A stretch of DNA of 64,000 bases from Candidatus Epilinea brevis (GTDB taxonomy: Bacteria > Chloroflexota > Anaerolineae > Epilineales > Epilineaceae). The translations under genes were made by a program, and so were the position numbers. A model generated the notes under the pieces. That model was not told the DNA's origin. It did no database searches and saw only the letters and a program-made list of their open reading frames with translations. The stretch covers positions 496,001 through 560,000 of the forward strand of contig JADJUE010000009.1 of assembly GCA_016710785.1 (NCBI GenBank), read 5' to 3'. Shown piece after piece: positions 27,705 through 36,584 of the stretch; the stretch's first letter is position 1, and each line of letters begins with the position of its first letter.

Positions 27705-27795
27705 CGCTCATGACTCCTCTGTGTCGTTGGCCTCGACCATGGCACACGGCAGGAACTCCCTCCCTATGGGAGACATCGCCCTGGGGTTAGTGTCG
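27638..27795. repeat. Segment duplicated at 43.34-43.49 kb
   Basis: About 155 bases covering the signal-peptide codons, ribosome site and upstream region of the 26.9-kb gene are closely matched at 43335-43490. Both copies share TTGGTGTTGATCATCG, TCATGACTCCTCTGTGT and the CCCTCCCTA.GGGAGAC hairpin. The rest of the gap to 28113 shows no gene or clear signal. Confidence 0.75.
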
Positions 27796-28113
27796 GCAAA
27801 GGGGATCGCCACACAAACGGCGTCGGTGTGAAGTCGCGATTGGTGATCCTAACGGGATTCTAAGACGGGCGATCACAAGAGCCCGGTGTGTGCTACCCGC
27901 AGAATCCAAAGGCAGGCCGTGTTAGTCCAAGATCACCCTCTCTTGCTGGACTGCTGCTATCCTCCGGCCCACTGGTGATCGCTGGAGGTTTGTCAATGGT
28001 CCAGTACTTGGGCCGCCTAACACCGGTTCCGAAAGCGGGACTGTAGAGCGACAGCCGATGTTGACCCGGGGACGGTGGGGGGTTGCCTCCTCGGCACTGT
28101 TGCCTCCTCGGCA

Positions 28114-28926
28114 CTATCGTCGTGATCGCACATACAACAAGACACCAAATAGCGTCGCTAAGACGATGGCAGAGACTGCGCCAGTGGTAGAATGACGTTC
28201 GGCAAAGCTAGACACATTACCTGGTGTAGCTGTAGCGGCAGGTGTAGCAGTTGGTGGGGTTAGAGCCGCGAATATCTGAGGCCAGACTTCTGTAGGTGGC
28301 ACTCGGCTTGCCATCCAATTGGACAGGTGCGATTGAACGTCGGCAATAGGCACTGGCTGCTCACCAAGCACGCCGCGGCTATCAGGACACAGCGCGATTG
28401 CCTCGGTGCCACGCAGCAAGTACACCTCGTACTCCGGGGCATACTCTACTACGAGGTCACCTTCCTCGAACGAGGCCCACAGACTCTTGCTACACTCAAG
28501 TGCCCACATTGAACGAAGGTAGATTGGCGCGCCCTGTTGCGCGTCGAGAAATCCGAGACCGATGGGCGTTCCATTGTATCGGAAAGTGCCTACAAGTTCA
28601 CTCGAGAGTGACTCTACTACGTTCTCCCCCGCAATCACTGAATCCCCACGTAGGAATGCCTCAGTAAACCCAAACACCTGACGGTAGTTTTCGTCAAGTG
28701 TTATGCCTTCAATGTCCCCTACTGCTTGAACAAGCGGGTCGGACGAGTACCTACCCAGATACCGTGGCAGCAAACCGTCGCTGCGGGCGCCCATCAAGAT
28801 CTCTGGCCTTGGATCTAGTCCAGCTTGAGCATCTGCCACTGGCGGGCGCATGAGTCCAGTCAGTCCGACGGCAACCACTAGCCAGAAGCAAGCGACGAAC
28901 CTGTTCGGCACTGGTTGTGATTTCAT
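28114..28926 (-). CDS. Surface protein with signal peptide and C-terminal membrane anchor
   Basis: A 270-residue protein; the ATG at 28926 gives a good signal peptide (FVACFWLVVAVGLTGL...VADAQA). The ectodomain (about residues 35-215) has no family I recognise. A Thr-Pro-Ala linker (TPPTATPAATATPG) then leads to a C-terminal helix (AVSAIVLATLFGVLLYV) and an RSRR stop-transfer tail. This is a type I membrane layout like an LPXTG-less wall protein. It lies on the minus strand with the other AT-richer surface genes. Confidence 0.75.
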   Translation of the reverse strand: MKSQPVPNRFVACFWLVVAVGLTGLMRPPVADAQAGLDPRPEILMGARSDGLLPRYLGRYSSDPLVQAVGDIEGITLDENYRQVFGFTEAFLRGDSVIAGENVVESLSSELVGTFRYNGTPIGLGFLDAQQGAPIYLRSMWALECSKSLWASFEEGDLVVEYAPEYEVYLLRGTEAIALCPDSRGVLGEQPVPIADVQSHLSNWMASRVPPTEVWPQIFAALTPPTATPAATATPGNVSSFAERHSTTGAVSAIVLATLFGVLLYVRSRR

Positions 28927-29089
28927 TGCCTTCTCCCATGGTGGGCACATCCTGCACCCCTAACGATGAGGTGTCCACCAAGTCGGGTCAACTCCAGAGA
29001 TATGCAAACTGCTGGGCCTGTCCAGGAGTGCGCTTTATGGATACCTGCCGCTTCGAAAAGAAAGTGAGCCGGGGTCGTCACGGACACCC

Positions 29090-29257
29090 CTATTCGTGAT
29101 TGATTCCGCGATACACATAGAACGATGCCATTGACAATATCATTACCGCGAGACCAGATGTCAATCTTTGTGAATCATAGATAACGGAGTAAACGAGAAA
29201 CCCAACAAAGATACCATTGCCGAACAACAATAGCCGAAGTCTCGCTTCTGGTGACAT
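29090..29257 (-). CDS. Small two-helix membrane protein
   Basis: A 55-residue protein from the ATG at 29257: MSPEARLRLLLFGNGIFVGFLVYSVIY, then DSQRLTSGLAVMILSMASFYVYR, i.e. two membrane helices with a short polar turn. The frame is open further upstream into IS DNA, but only this part has protein-like composition. Function unknown. Confidence 0.55.
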   Translation of the reverse strand: MSPEARLRLLLFGNGIFVGFLVYSVIYDSQRLTSGLAVMILSMASFYVYRGINHE

Positions 29258-29443
29258 GAGCAAATCCTTATTGGGAGGGGCAGATCGTGGGTGTAGGAAA
29301 TGCTGGTGTGGCGGTGAGTTGGAGACACGCCCAGGACTCAGGTCTAAGCTCGGATGTACAAATCGCATTGCATGCGCGTCTGTTGCCCTTGTAACACAAG
29401 CATCGTACGGCGTGACATGCAGGAACGGTCCCATCACCGAAGG

Positions 29444-30417
29444 CCTCACAGGTTGACACATCTTCCCCCCTTCACTCCCGCCCCCAGATAAGCGGTGGGG
29501 CCCCGATCGGCATCCGGGGCTTGTAGCGCTTGATGTTTCCGGGAAGCCACCACATCAGGTTGCGCTCTTCGAAGGAGCCCGGCGGGATCCACTGCTCGCC
29601 CGGCGTCAAGCCCAGGCGATGGTAGAATGCCCTCAGGCGGCGCCGCTCGTCGCCGGCAACTTCCGTCAGTTCGTCCGGCAGCAGGCAGATCCCCAGCTGA
29701 GGGGTACGGCCCTGCCACGCCTCGCTGCGCAGGTGACGGCCCCCAAGCTGCAGCATGCTGAGACCACCCTCGCCGTGGGTGTCCACCGTGGCCCGCGTGT
29801 TGTTCAACAGCAAGCGTGTGGCCATGGAGACCAGGAGCACCTGGGCCATCGCGATCCCCAACAGCAGACAGTCCAGGCGCGCCGGCGAGGTCAGGCGCAC
29901 CCGCTCGATTCCGAAGCAGGCCGACTTGTCGTCCCGAAAGGCCCGCTCGATGCCCGCCAGCCGGCTGAATTCCTCCAAGGTACGAACCGACGGCGCGTCC
30001 GGGCTTAGTACATGCATGGTCTGGTCCTGTCCATAGCGCGGCCAGCAGAGAACCAGGCCGACCGGGCCGATTCCCGCCGCGCCCACGTAGGCCGAGTCCA
30101 GCAGGCGCATCTCGCCCACCTTGCGCCGAAACGTCCCCACGCGGCGCTCCGTCCCGTCCAGCAGCCGCAAGAGCTGCCGTTGGCGGCTGGCCGCCGACGC
30201 CGCCGATCCCATCGCCAAGGCAATGCGCCTCAGCCTTGCATCCCGCTCCAGGAGTATTCCCGTTACCAGCCATCCCAGGCTCCTGACTCGTCTTCGGTCC
30301 TCTTCCGCGCAGGCTCCGTCAAGCGAAACCAGCACCCGCCCGTTCAAAGTCGCTGAAACGCCCATGCCAACAGGATAGGACGATGCATTGCCGTGGACAA
30401 TGTGTCAAGCTGTGAGG
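29444..30417 (-). mobile_element. IS4-family derivative, copy 1 (974 bp)
   Basis: Bounded by 18-base terminal inverted repeats, CCTCACAGGTTGACACAT (29444-29461) and its near-complement at 30400-30417 (one mismatch). It contains one gene on the minus strand. No target-site duplication is evident. A second copy in the same orientation is at 35.5-36.4 kb, and a shorter opposite-strand relic is at 42.8-43.3 kb. Confidence 0.85.
29472..30365 (-). CDS. IS4-family transposase lacking the central catalytic region
   Basis: A 297-residue protein. The C-terminal half follows IS4-type transposases: GPVGLVLCWPRYGQDQ, then RTLEEFSRLAGIERAFRDDKSACFGIE, which carries the catalytic Glu with the Arg/Lys signature, then the hydrophobic LLLGIAMAQVLLVSMATRL. 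The N-terminal 60 residues (EDRRRVRSLGWLVTGILLER) also fit. The 130-150 residues expected between them, with the first two catalytic Asp and the ADRGF block, are missing, yet the frame is intact. The 35.5-kb copy has the same deletion, so it was copied in the deleted form, presumably with transposase supplied from elsewhere. Confidence 0.75.
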   Translation of the reverse strand: MGVSATLNGRVLVSLDGACAEEDRRRVRSLGWLVTGILLERDARLRRIALAMGSAASAASRQRQLLRLLDGTERRVGTFRRKVGEMRLLDSAYVGAAGIGPVGLVLCWPRYGQDQTMHVLSPDAPSVRTLEEFSRLAGIERAFRDDKSACFGIERVRLTSPARLDCLLLGIAMAQVLLVSMATRLLLNNTRATVDTHGEGGLSMLQLGGRHLRSEAWQGRTPQLGICLLPDELTEVAGDERRRLRAFYHRLGLTPGEQWIPPGSFEERNLMWWLPGNIKRYKPRMPIGAPPLIWGRE

Positions 30418-30467
30418 GGTATGTGCAATCACGGTCACGCTGAACCAGCACAAAGCTTGTCTGGCGT

Positions 30468-31337
30468 CTAGTGCACTTCGTTCCCATCGCAGTCGAGGTT
30501 AACCTCACCAGTCTCATAATCGTGAACCGTGTCCTGTCGGAACCCGACGAGAAAGAACGCATGGAACCTATCGATACCATCGCCGCCACGAATGTCGTCC
30601 CATTCACCGTCATTGGGACAGAAATTAAGGTCATCCGCTCCAGCCCCCCCCTGAAGTTCATCCAGACCTGCCCCGTCTGTGAGGCTATCGTCACCCACAC
30701 CCCCGACGATTACGTCTGGGCCGGCGGAGCCAACCAAGATGTCGGAGCCAACACCACCGAACACGAATTGACCATAGTCACCATTGGAGATAGGTGCCCT
30801 AAGGTCATCATCTCCCGCACCTGCCAGAAGATACAGGTCGTAGTCTCCATTGGGGGGTATAATTACATCGTTTCCGTCAAGTCCGAACACGAGGGCATGG
30901 TGATCGGCGGGAATGTGCGTGCCATCAATGGTGTCGGCCGCTTGTGTCCCAAACACGACAGACACACCACCATCACTAACCGTATCACCATAGTCAGCAC
31001 AATAGCTCGGCGAAGACGCCACCGCTGGATCGCCGATTGTGACCAAGAAACGGCCATACGGCGATCCTCCCTGGGGTGACACACATCCAACAAGCTCGGC
31101 GACCTGGACTGGCGTCTCGCCGACCAAGTCTGATCCAGTAGCCGTGATGTCATCAAAGCCGCTTTCAGACTCTATGGGATCCCCGACCATAGACAAAGGC
31201 GTCGGGGGTGGCGCGCTCCCAGCGTTAGACCCGCCTCCAGCGTTTTGGGCAGTGACAGGCAAGTCGATGTTAGCCTTACGAAAGGTTAGTGCTGCAATCA
31301 AGACAGCTACAATCGCGAAGGCGGTCTCGGTCTTCAT
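30468..31337 (-). CDS. Secreted RTX-type (hemolysin-like calcium-binding repeat) protein
   Basis: A 289-residue protein with an N-terminal secretion helix (TAFAIVAVLIAALTF) and a Gly/Pro linker. From about residue 150 there are five or six degenerate RTX nonapeptides: FGLDGNDVI, LAGAGDDDL, FGGVGSDIL, VGGVGDDSL, QGGAGADDL and RGGDGIDRF. Such repeats bind calcium and fold as a beta-roll outside the cell. There is no enzymatic domain, and an N-terminal signal replaces the usual C-terminal type I secretion signal. It lies between the two IS copies. Confidence 0.85.
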   Translation of the reverse strand: MKTETAFAIVAVLIAALTFRKANIDLPVTAQNAGGGSNAGSAPPPTPLSMVGDPIESESGFDDITATGSDLVGETPVQVAELVGCVSPQGGSPYGRFLVTIGDPAVASSPSYCADYGDTVSDGGVSVVFGTQAADTIDGTHIPADHHALVFGLDGNDVIIPPNGDYDLYLLAGAGDDDLRAPISNGDYGQFVFGGVGSDILVGSAGPDVIVGGVGDDSLTDGAGLDELQGGAGADDLNFCPNDGEWDDIRGGDGIDRFHAFFLVGFRQDTVHDYETGEVNLDCDGNEVH

Positions 31338-31619
31338 GATTTTCTCCTGTTAAGCTCTCTGGGCGAGTTGATCCAACATGCCGGAGCGAACGATGGTAGC
31401 ACTATTACAGGTAACAGAGAATTGCTTTCATAGGCCGGTAGTACCGGCGTCCATAGACAAATCTCCTTGCGGGGCCGCATCTCCCTTGTTGGAGCATTAG
31501 AACCTCTCCGTACTCAATCCAAGAAAGATAAGGCGATTGTGTCGCCAAGACTGCCCGTCATGGCACCAAGATGCACCGGTTAGTCCTATGGGTGTCAATA
31601 TTGGCCACACATTATCGCA

Positions 31620-32867
31620 CTAGCCGCGGGGATTTTGGTTTGGTCCGCCTGTCGGGCCAAAAGTCGGGCCATCAAATTTCCACAAGTCGCTATCCCAGCA
31701 GTCGGGCCACATAAACGTCCCGCCTCCAATTCGGTATTGGCGAACCACGAAACCACTACACCCCGCCTCTGTGTAGTCGTAGTACATTTTGGATCCTGCG
31801 ATGTTCGTTCGAACGTGGGTGACTTGGGTAGCTAGGCCTTGAAAATCCCCAAGGTAAGGATCATAGATGTACTTCTTATTAGTCGTATGGTCAACAGCAC
31901 TCACAAACGGGATTGGAAGATCGGTCTGCGTCTCGTTGACGTTCGATCCAATGACCGACCATTGCCCAAGATCAGCATGTGCCGCCAGACCTAATCTCAT
32001 GTTATTCAAGAAGGCACTTCCACTTCGGAGCTGTTTGCACTGAGTGGTCTCGTTTTTCAATCTAGGACGTCGCGACGGCGCCCCAAAAACCACTCCACTA
32101 CAAAGCCCAACCGGGAGACCATTCAATGTCACCTCTCCCCCCTGGGGAATACCGTTGAATGGCGTCCCGGACGCTGCTACTGCATGGTACCTGACCCTAT
32201 TGTAGGGCTGGCGTTCTCGGAACGCCAGCCCTGGCTGCCTTGTGAAATATGAGTGCGCGCCCTGAGTTACCAGCCCCCCCATGGAGTGGGCAACGACGTC
32301 TACCGGGCTGCTAGAAAATGAACTCGCGAGATAGCTGAAGTGGTAGGAAAGATGCTCAATTGGCGTTGCCCTAGAGTGGCTCCGGCAGTGAGTTTTTGAT
32401 CCATCGGGCCAATCAGAGGAGTTTGGCGGTGGCTGAACACCACAATTCGTCCCTCCTACCCAAACATTATTTGATTGAGTTCCTGCACTGAACGCGTGAT
32501 GGTTTATGGTCTCCCCTGATACCGGATCCTGGATGGTCGCTCCATAATCGCCAATATCCAGGTCGCACGAATCCTGCGAGTACAGTCCCACTGTCTTTAT
32601 GACGCCTTCCCATCCCCATTTCTTGAACTCATTGATTGCCGCACCAAATAGGTCGTCACAGTCGCGTGCCCCACCACCCATATTATAGCCGATAACAAAG
32701 AGCGTACTATGTGTACAGTCAATTGGGTATGACCCTGGAGAGGACGGGAATTGCTGCCCACAACGTAGATCATCCATTCCAGGAAGTTGTGCCATGGCTC
32801 GACCAGACGCCATAGTATGAGCGATGGCTGCCCCAAGGAGGACTACTACAAAGCGATTTCGGTGCAT
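31620..32867 (-). CDS. Secreted lipase-like alpha/beta hydrolase
   Basis: A 415-residue protein from the ATG at 32867, which gives a signal peptide (FVVVLLGAAIAHTMASGRAMA). The nucleophile elbow is VDVVAHSMGGLVTQ with Ser195, as in GPI-inositol deacylase (PGAP1)/triacylglycerol lipase-like hydrolases. An oxyanion-hole strand (STLFVIGYNMGGG) lies near residue 55. Candidate Asp/His partners lie in the C-terminal half (VSAVDHTTNKKYIYD). Many Cys residues suggest disulphides. The gene is in the AT-richer island, with little GC bias at third codon positions. Confidence 0.7.
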   Translation of the reverse strand: MHRNRFVVVLLGAAIAHTMASGRAMAQLPGMDDLRCGQQFPSSPGSYPIDCTHSTLFVIGYNMGGGARDCDDLFGAAINEFKKWGWEGVIKTVGLYSQDSCDLDIGDYGATIQDPVSGETINHHAFSAGTQSNNVWVGGTNCGVQPPPNSSDWPDGSKTHCRSHSRATPIEHLSYHFSYLASSFSSSPVDVVAHSMGGLVTQGAHSYFTRQPGLAFRERQPYNRVRYHAVAASGTPFNGIPQGGEVTLNGLPVGLCSGVVFGAPSRRPRLKNETTQCKQLRSGSAFLNNMRLGLAAHADLGQWSVIGSNVNETQTDLPIPFVSAVDHTTNKKYIYDPYLGDFQGLATQVTHVRTNIAGSKMYYDYTEAGCSGFVVRQYRIGGGTFMWPDCWDSDLWKFDGPTFGPTGGPNQNPRG

Positions 32868-33271
32868 ACAGACATGTCGCCCACAGAGAGCATGCAGAAC
32901 ATCGGCGGCCATTTGAGCAATCATCACGCGAAGCATCTTGTTCGCCTTAAATGATAGACGGTATCGAAAGAATTGAATGCGACTGATACTGGGGCTCCGT
33001 CGCGAAATCTCTAGTTGTATTCGTATCTCCCCGCTCTCCCTTCCTGGCAATACCTTTGGCGAATGGGAACAACAAGACATTTCCAAAGAGGCACTTTCGT
33101 CAAACCTACTCGATGTGAGTTACCCATGTTGTCACCCCCTCGCGACGCCCATCCACAACTTTTGACGATAGCTCCTGGACGACGTCTTCAACGTCCATCG
33201 GGTGTGACCACAATCCGTCCGAGAGGGTTCGAATGCCCGAGACAGGGGGGGGCGTCCATGACGTCGCGGCT
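32868..33271. other. Non-coding stretch between lipase-like and vWA genes
   Basis: The lipase frame stays open upstream to 33086, but without a signal or protein-like residues. The rest shows no convincing gene on either strand, tRNA or repeat. Confidence 0.4.
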
Positions 33272-35314
33272 TCACCGCCGCGCCCAGAATGAACTTGCTG
33301 GGCATGGAATATCAACAGCGATCTCTCGGTAAATGCCGACCAGATCCGCCGTAGATGGTGCATGGAAGTAACTACTCGCGTTTGAGGCCATCTCACGAAG
33401 AGCCTGTTCATCCAGTTCGGCACCCAGGCCAATAGTATAAACACGGATGCCAAGAGCTTTCGCTCCTGCCGCTCGGTCTACAGCGGCACTTGCTGGTTGT
33501 GGGTTAGACCTCCCGTCAGTAAGGAGGATCAAAACCGGCTCATTGTCAAGCTTGCGGCGTGGACTTGCTAACTCTAATGCACCCAGATTTACCCCACAGA
33601 CGATGCAAGTCTGCGGCGCCGTTCCAATAGAATCCAATCTCGCGTCCAGTGCCCCTTGGTCATTCGTCAATTCTTGCAATAGCGTGGCCTGAGAATTAAA
33701 AGTCACAAGGGCTGCCTGATCGCCTTGTTCGAAATGAAGAGCAGTGAGGAATACCCCAGCAGCATGCCGCGCCGCGGCGAGTTTGGTCTGGTGGATTCCC
33801 TGTCCAGCCGGCTCAAGCATTGAGAGCGAAGCATCTAGAACCAGGACGACATCAGTGCGGCGCTGCTCTGGACTACATTTTTCTCGGAGAAGCAACGGTA
33901 GATAGATCGGCCTTGGCGAGGGTCGCGCGGCCGGAGTTAGAGGAATAGTGGGAGGAATGGACGTGTGTGTGGACGATGGACTCGGTGTGGACGATGGACT
34001 CGGTGTGACTGTCAAAGTCGCCGACGGTGAAGGGGTCTGGGTTGGCATCGGTGTTGGTGTGTTGGCTGGCGACGCAGTAAATGTAGCTGAAGGCAGGATG
34101 CCGTTTCCAGTTAGCACATCGTTGGGAAAGTTTCGCTCTCGATCAGGGCACACTTCGAATTCCGGTCCCCTGGATAGCTGATGTCCCGCCTGCTTCACAT
34201 ACCATGACCCAAATTCCGCCTCATTATTTCCTTGCGCTGCAATGAGTACTGTCCCATCAGTACTCCAGGCAATAGCCGCCTGTGGTCCACTGGTATCATC
34301 TCCAAATGGACGTGTCACTTGTACATAGCTTAACAAGTCTGAGGTTGTCCCCTCTTTCCAATCGAACACACCAATGTTTGTCTGCCCATGTATCGCCAGG
34401 AGTCCATAGTTGGTGGACGACCAGTTAAATGCAACGCCGCCGACTGTTTTCAGGCCCGGCATCCCTCTCAATGGCATAGTCCACGCTCGCCGTTCGATAA
34501 GATCGGCAACTATGATCTCTGGCCGATCTCGGTTATTGATTACAACAAAGTGCCCATCTGGAGAGAGTGTGGCATGAGTAAACGATGGACTGTCCCCACA
34601 TCCACTGAAAGCCCCCCCGCCAAGATCCGGTAGTTTAATGGGTATAGCCACCTCCTCAAGAGAATCTGTTCTAATAGAATAAATGAATGCCTCCATTACA
34701 CTGCTTCGAGACCGGAGCTTAGGCACCACCAGGTGGGCCATCTCGCCTGAATTTGTAGTAAGAATCTCGGCTACAGGCGAGGCGGTAATAAACTCGCGCA
34801 GGACAGGCGCAGCACCCCGCACCTGTAAATCGAGTGCCGCCAGTTCCAGCTTGATCACGCCATAACGTGTGGATGAGCAGTTTGAGTTCCATGCGCCACC
34901 TTGTTGGGCAGCCATCAGAATCGATGGATTGGCGCCAGGAGTTATTGCAATACCTCCGACAAAGGTAGCCACCCACCCATCTTCTGAAAAATCTACCCCA
35001 CCATCCGTCCAGCCATCTGGTGCCTCACTGTCCTGTCGGATGACGTGAAGATCCATCCCACCATTACTTCGAATAGCCAGTACAGTTCTCAGGTCGCTAG
35101 TCGCTGCAAGCCGACCAGGTGACACTTGCTGCTTGCCAAGATGAATCATCCCATGTTCTAAACCGAATACCGAGAGTCCATCACATCCCCAACGTGGTTC
35201 ACCAGCGAAATCCTCGGTAAAGAAGATAAGATCATCTGAAGTGAAATCACTGTCGGTTTGAGCATTGACCGCCGGCAGTAAATATATCAATGTGACACTA
35301 AAGGCAAAAACCAA
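33272..35314 (-). CDS. Secreted beta-propeller-like protein with C-terminal von Willebrand A domain
   Basis: About 680 residues. The N-terminal 400 residues look like WD40/TolB-type propeller blades (HATLSPDGHFVVINNRD, IAWSTDGTVLIAAQGN). A Thr/Pro/Ser linker rich in TPTP and SPS follows, then PIYLPLLLREKC and a vWA domain with an intact MIDAS motif (VLVLDASLSM...TFNSQ...LLTDGRSN). Extracellular vWA domains bind protein ligands through a metal ion. The start is unresolved. The TTG at 35314 gives a short signal, and coding-like residues (AVRRKISIRNYFTG) extend to about 35350, where an ATG lies one base out of frame. An ATG at 35464 would read through a perfect hairpin and is unlikely. Confidence 0.75.
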   Translation of the reverse strand: MVFAFSVTLIYLLPAVNAQTDSDFTSDDLIFFTEDFAGEPRWGCDGLSVFGLEHGMIHLGKQQVSPGRLAATSDLRTVLAIRSNGGMDLHVIRQDSEAPDGWTDGGVDFSEDGWVATFVGGIAITPGANPSILMAAQQGGAWNSNCSSTRYGVIKLELAALDLQVRGAAPVLREFITASPVAEILTTNSGEMAHLVVPKLRSRSSVMEAFIYSIRTDSLEEVAIPIKLPDLGGGAFSGCGDSPSFTHATLSPDGHFVVINNRDRPEIIVADLIERRAWTMPLRGMPGLKTVGGVAFNWSSTNYGLLAIHGQTNIGVFDWKEGTTSDLLSYVQVTRPFGDDTSGPQAAIAWSTDGTVLIAAQGNNEAEFGSWYVKQAGHQLSRGPEFEVCPDRERNFPNDVLTGNGILPSATFTASPANTPTPMPTQTPSPSATLTVTPSPSSTPSPSSTHTSIPPTIPLTPAARPSPRPIYLPLLLREKCSPEQRRTDVVLVLDASLSMLEPAGQGIHQTKLAAARHAAGVFLTALHFEQGDQAALVTFNSQATLLQELTNDQGALDARLDSIGTAPQTCIVCGVNLGALELASPRRKLDNEPVLILLTDGRSNPQPASAAVDRAAGAKALGIRVYTIGLGAELDEQALREMASNASSYFHAPSTADLVGIYREIAVDIPCPASSFWARR

Positions 35315-35404
35315 GCCAGTAAAGTAATTTCGTATGGATATCTTCCTTCGAACCGCATCAACGGTTTCTTTTCTCGTTCTGCCTATTCGTAAACACCATT
35401 GCTT

Positions 35405-35444
35405 AGCACAAGACCGCCTTCCAACTGGAAGGCGGTCTTGTGCT
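35405..35444. terminator. Perfect 19-bp hairpin
   Basis: AGCACAAGACCGCCTTCCA at 35405-35423 pairs completely with 35426-35444 across a 2-base gap. It sits just inside the IS copy 2 boundary, upstream of the vWA gene on the minus strand. It could insulate that gene from IS transcription. The reverse-strand exit is not T-rich. Confidence 0.55.
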
Positions 35445-35471
35445 TCATTGCTCTTCTTACCCATATGGGCC

Positions 35472-36438
35472 CACAGGTTGACACATCTTCTCCCCTTCAC
35501 TCCCGCCCCCAGATAAGTGGTGGGGCCCCGATCGGCATCCGGGGCTTGTAGCGCTTGATGTTTCCGGGAAGCCACCACATCAGGTTGCGCTCTTCGAAGG
35601 AGCCCGGCGGGATCCACTGCTCGCCCGGCGTCAAGCCCAGGCGATGGTAGAATGCCCTCAGGCGGCGCCGCTCGTCGCCGGCAACTTCCGTCAGTTCGTC
35701 CGGCAGCAGGCAGATCCCCAGCTGAGGGGTACGGCCCTGCCACGCCTCGCTGCGCAGGTGACGGCCCCCAAGCTGCAGCATGCTGAGACCACCCTCGCCG
35801 TGGGTGTCCACCGTGGCCCGCGTGTTGTTCAACATCAAGCGTGTGGCCATGGAGACCAGGAGCACCGGGCCATCGCGATCCCCAACAGCAGACAGCCCAG
35901 GCGCGCCGGCGAGGTCAGGCGCACCCGCTCGATTCCGAAGCAGGCCGACTTGTCGTCCCGAAAGGCCCGCTCGATGCCCGCCAGCCGGCTGAATTCCTCC
36001 AAGGTGCGAACCGACGGAGCATCCGGGCTTAGCACATGCATGGTCTGGTCCTGTCCATAGCGCGGCCAACAGAGAACCAGACCGACCGGGCCGATTCCCG
36101 CCGCGCCCACGTAGGCCGAGTCCAGCAGGCGCATCTCGCGCACCTTGCGCCGAAACGTCCCCACGCGTCACGCCGTACCGTCCAGCAGCCGCAAGAGCTG
36201 CCGTTGGCGGCTGGCCGCCGACGCCGCCGATCCCATCGCCAAGGCAATGCGCCCCAGCCTTGCATCCTGCTCCAGGAGTATGCCCGTCACCAGCCATCCC
36301 AGGCTCCTGACTCGTCTTCGGTCCTCTCCCGCGCAGGCCCCCTCAAGTGAGGCCAGCACCCGCCCGTACAACGTCGCCGAAACGCCCATGCCAACAGGAT
36401 AGGACGATGCATCGCCGTGGACAATGTGTCAACCTGTG
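35472..36438 (-). mobile_element. IS4-family derivative, copy 2
   Basis: CACAGGTTGACACAT at 35472 and its exact complement at 36424-36438 form 15-base perfect terminal inverted repeats. The internal sequence is nearly the same as copy 1 and in the same orientation. The two copies bracket 5 kb with three secreted-protein genes. Confidence 0.85.
35497..36389 (-). pseudogene. Frameshifted transposase of IS copy 2
   Basis: The same internally deleted IS4-family gene as copy 1. It is broken at least twice. Near 36165-36175 the sequence after LLRLLDG changes frame, and near 35865 one T is missing (AGCACCGGG against AGCACCTGGG in copy 1). The C-terminal part from MATRLMLNNTRATVDTHG reads normally again to 35497. 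Confidence 0.85.
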
Positions 36439-36584
36439 AGGTGGTGCGATACCAGCTCAGCTCGACCATCGGTCCCGTGCGCGGTTGGCGTTGGCCCGCC
36501 CCCGCTGTACAGCCCCGACCTTGCCGCCGACGACCTCGACCCTGCATAATGCAAACTGGTCACGACCGCTCACGAGCCTCCGGG

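Noticed and set aside
29446..30273. A second long minus-strand frame in IS copy 1 that ends near the same place as the transposase
   Set aside because: It runs in another frame of the transposase gene and contains no IS4 motif; the true product is the 29472-30365 frame.
29430..30430. Target-site duplications around IS copies
   Set aside because: Flanks of all three copies were compared by eye for 8-12 base direct repeats and none matched.
33225..33237. GGTTCGAATGCC, resembling a tRNA T-arm
   Set aside because: No acceptor stem, D-arm or anticodon stem can be built around it.
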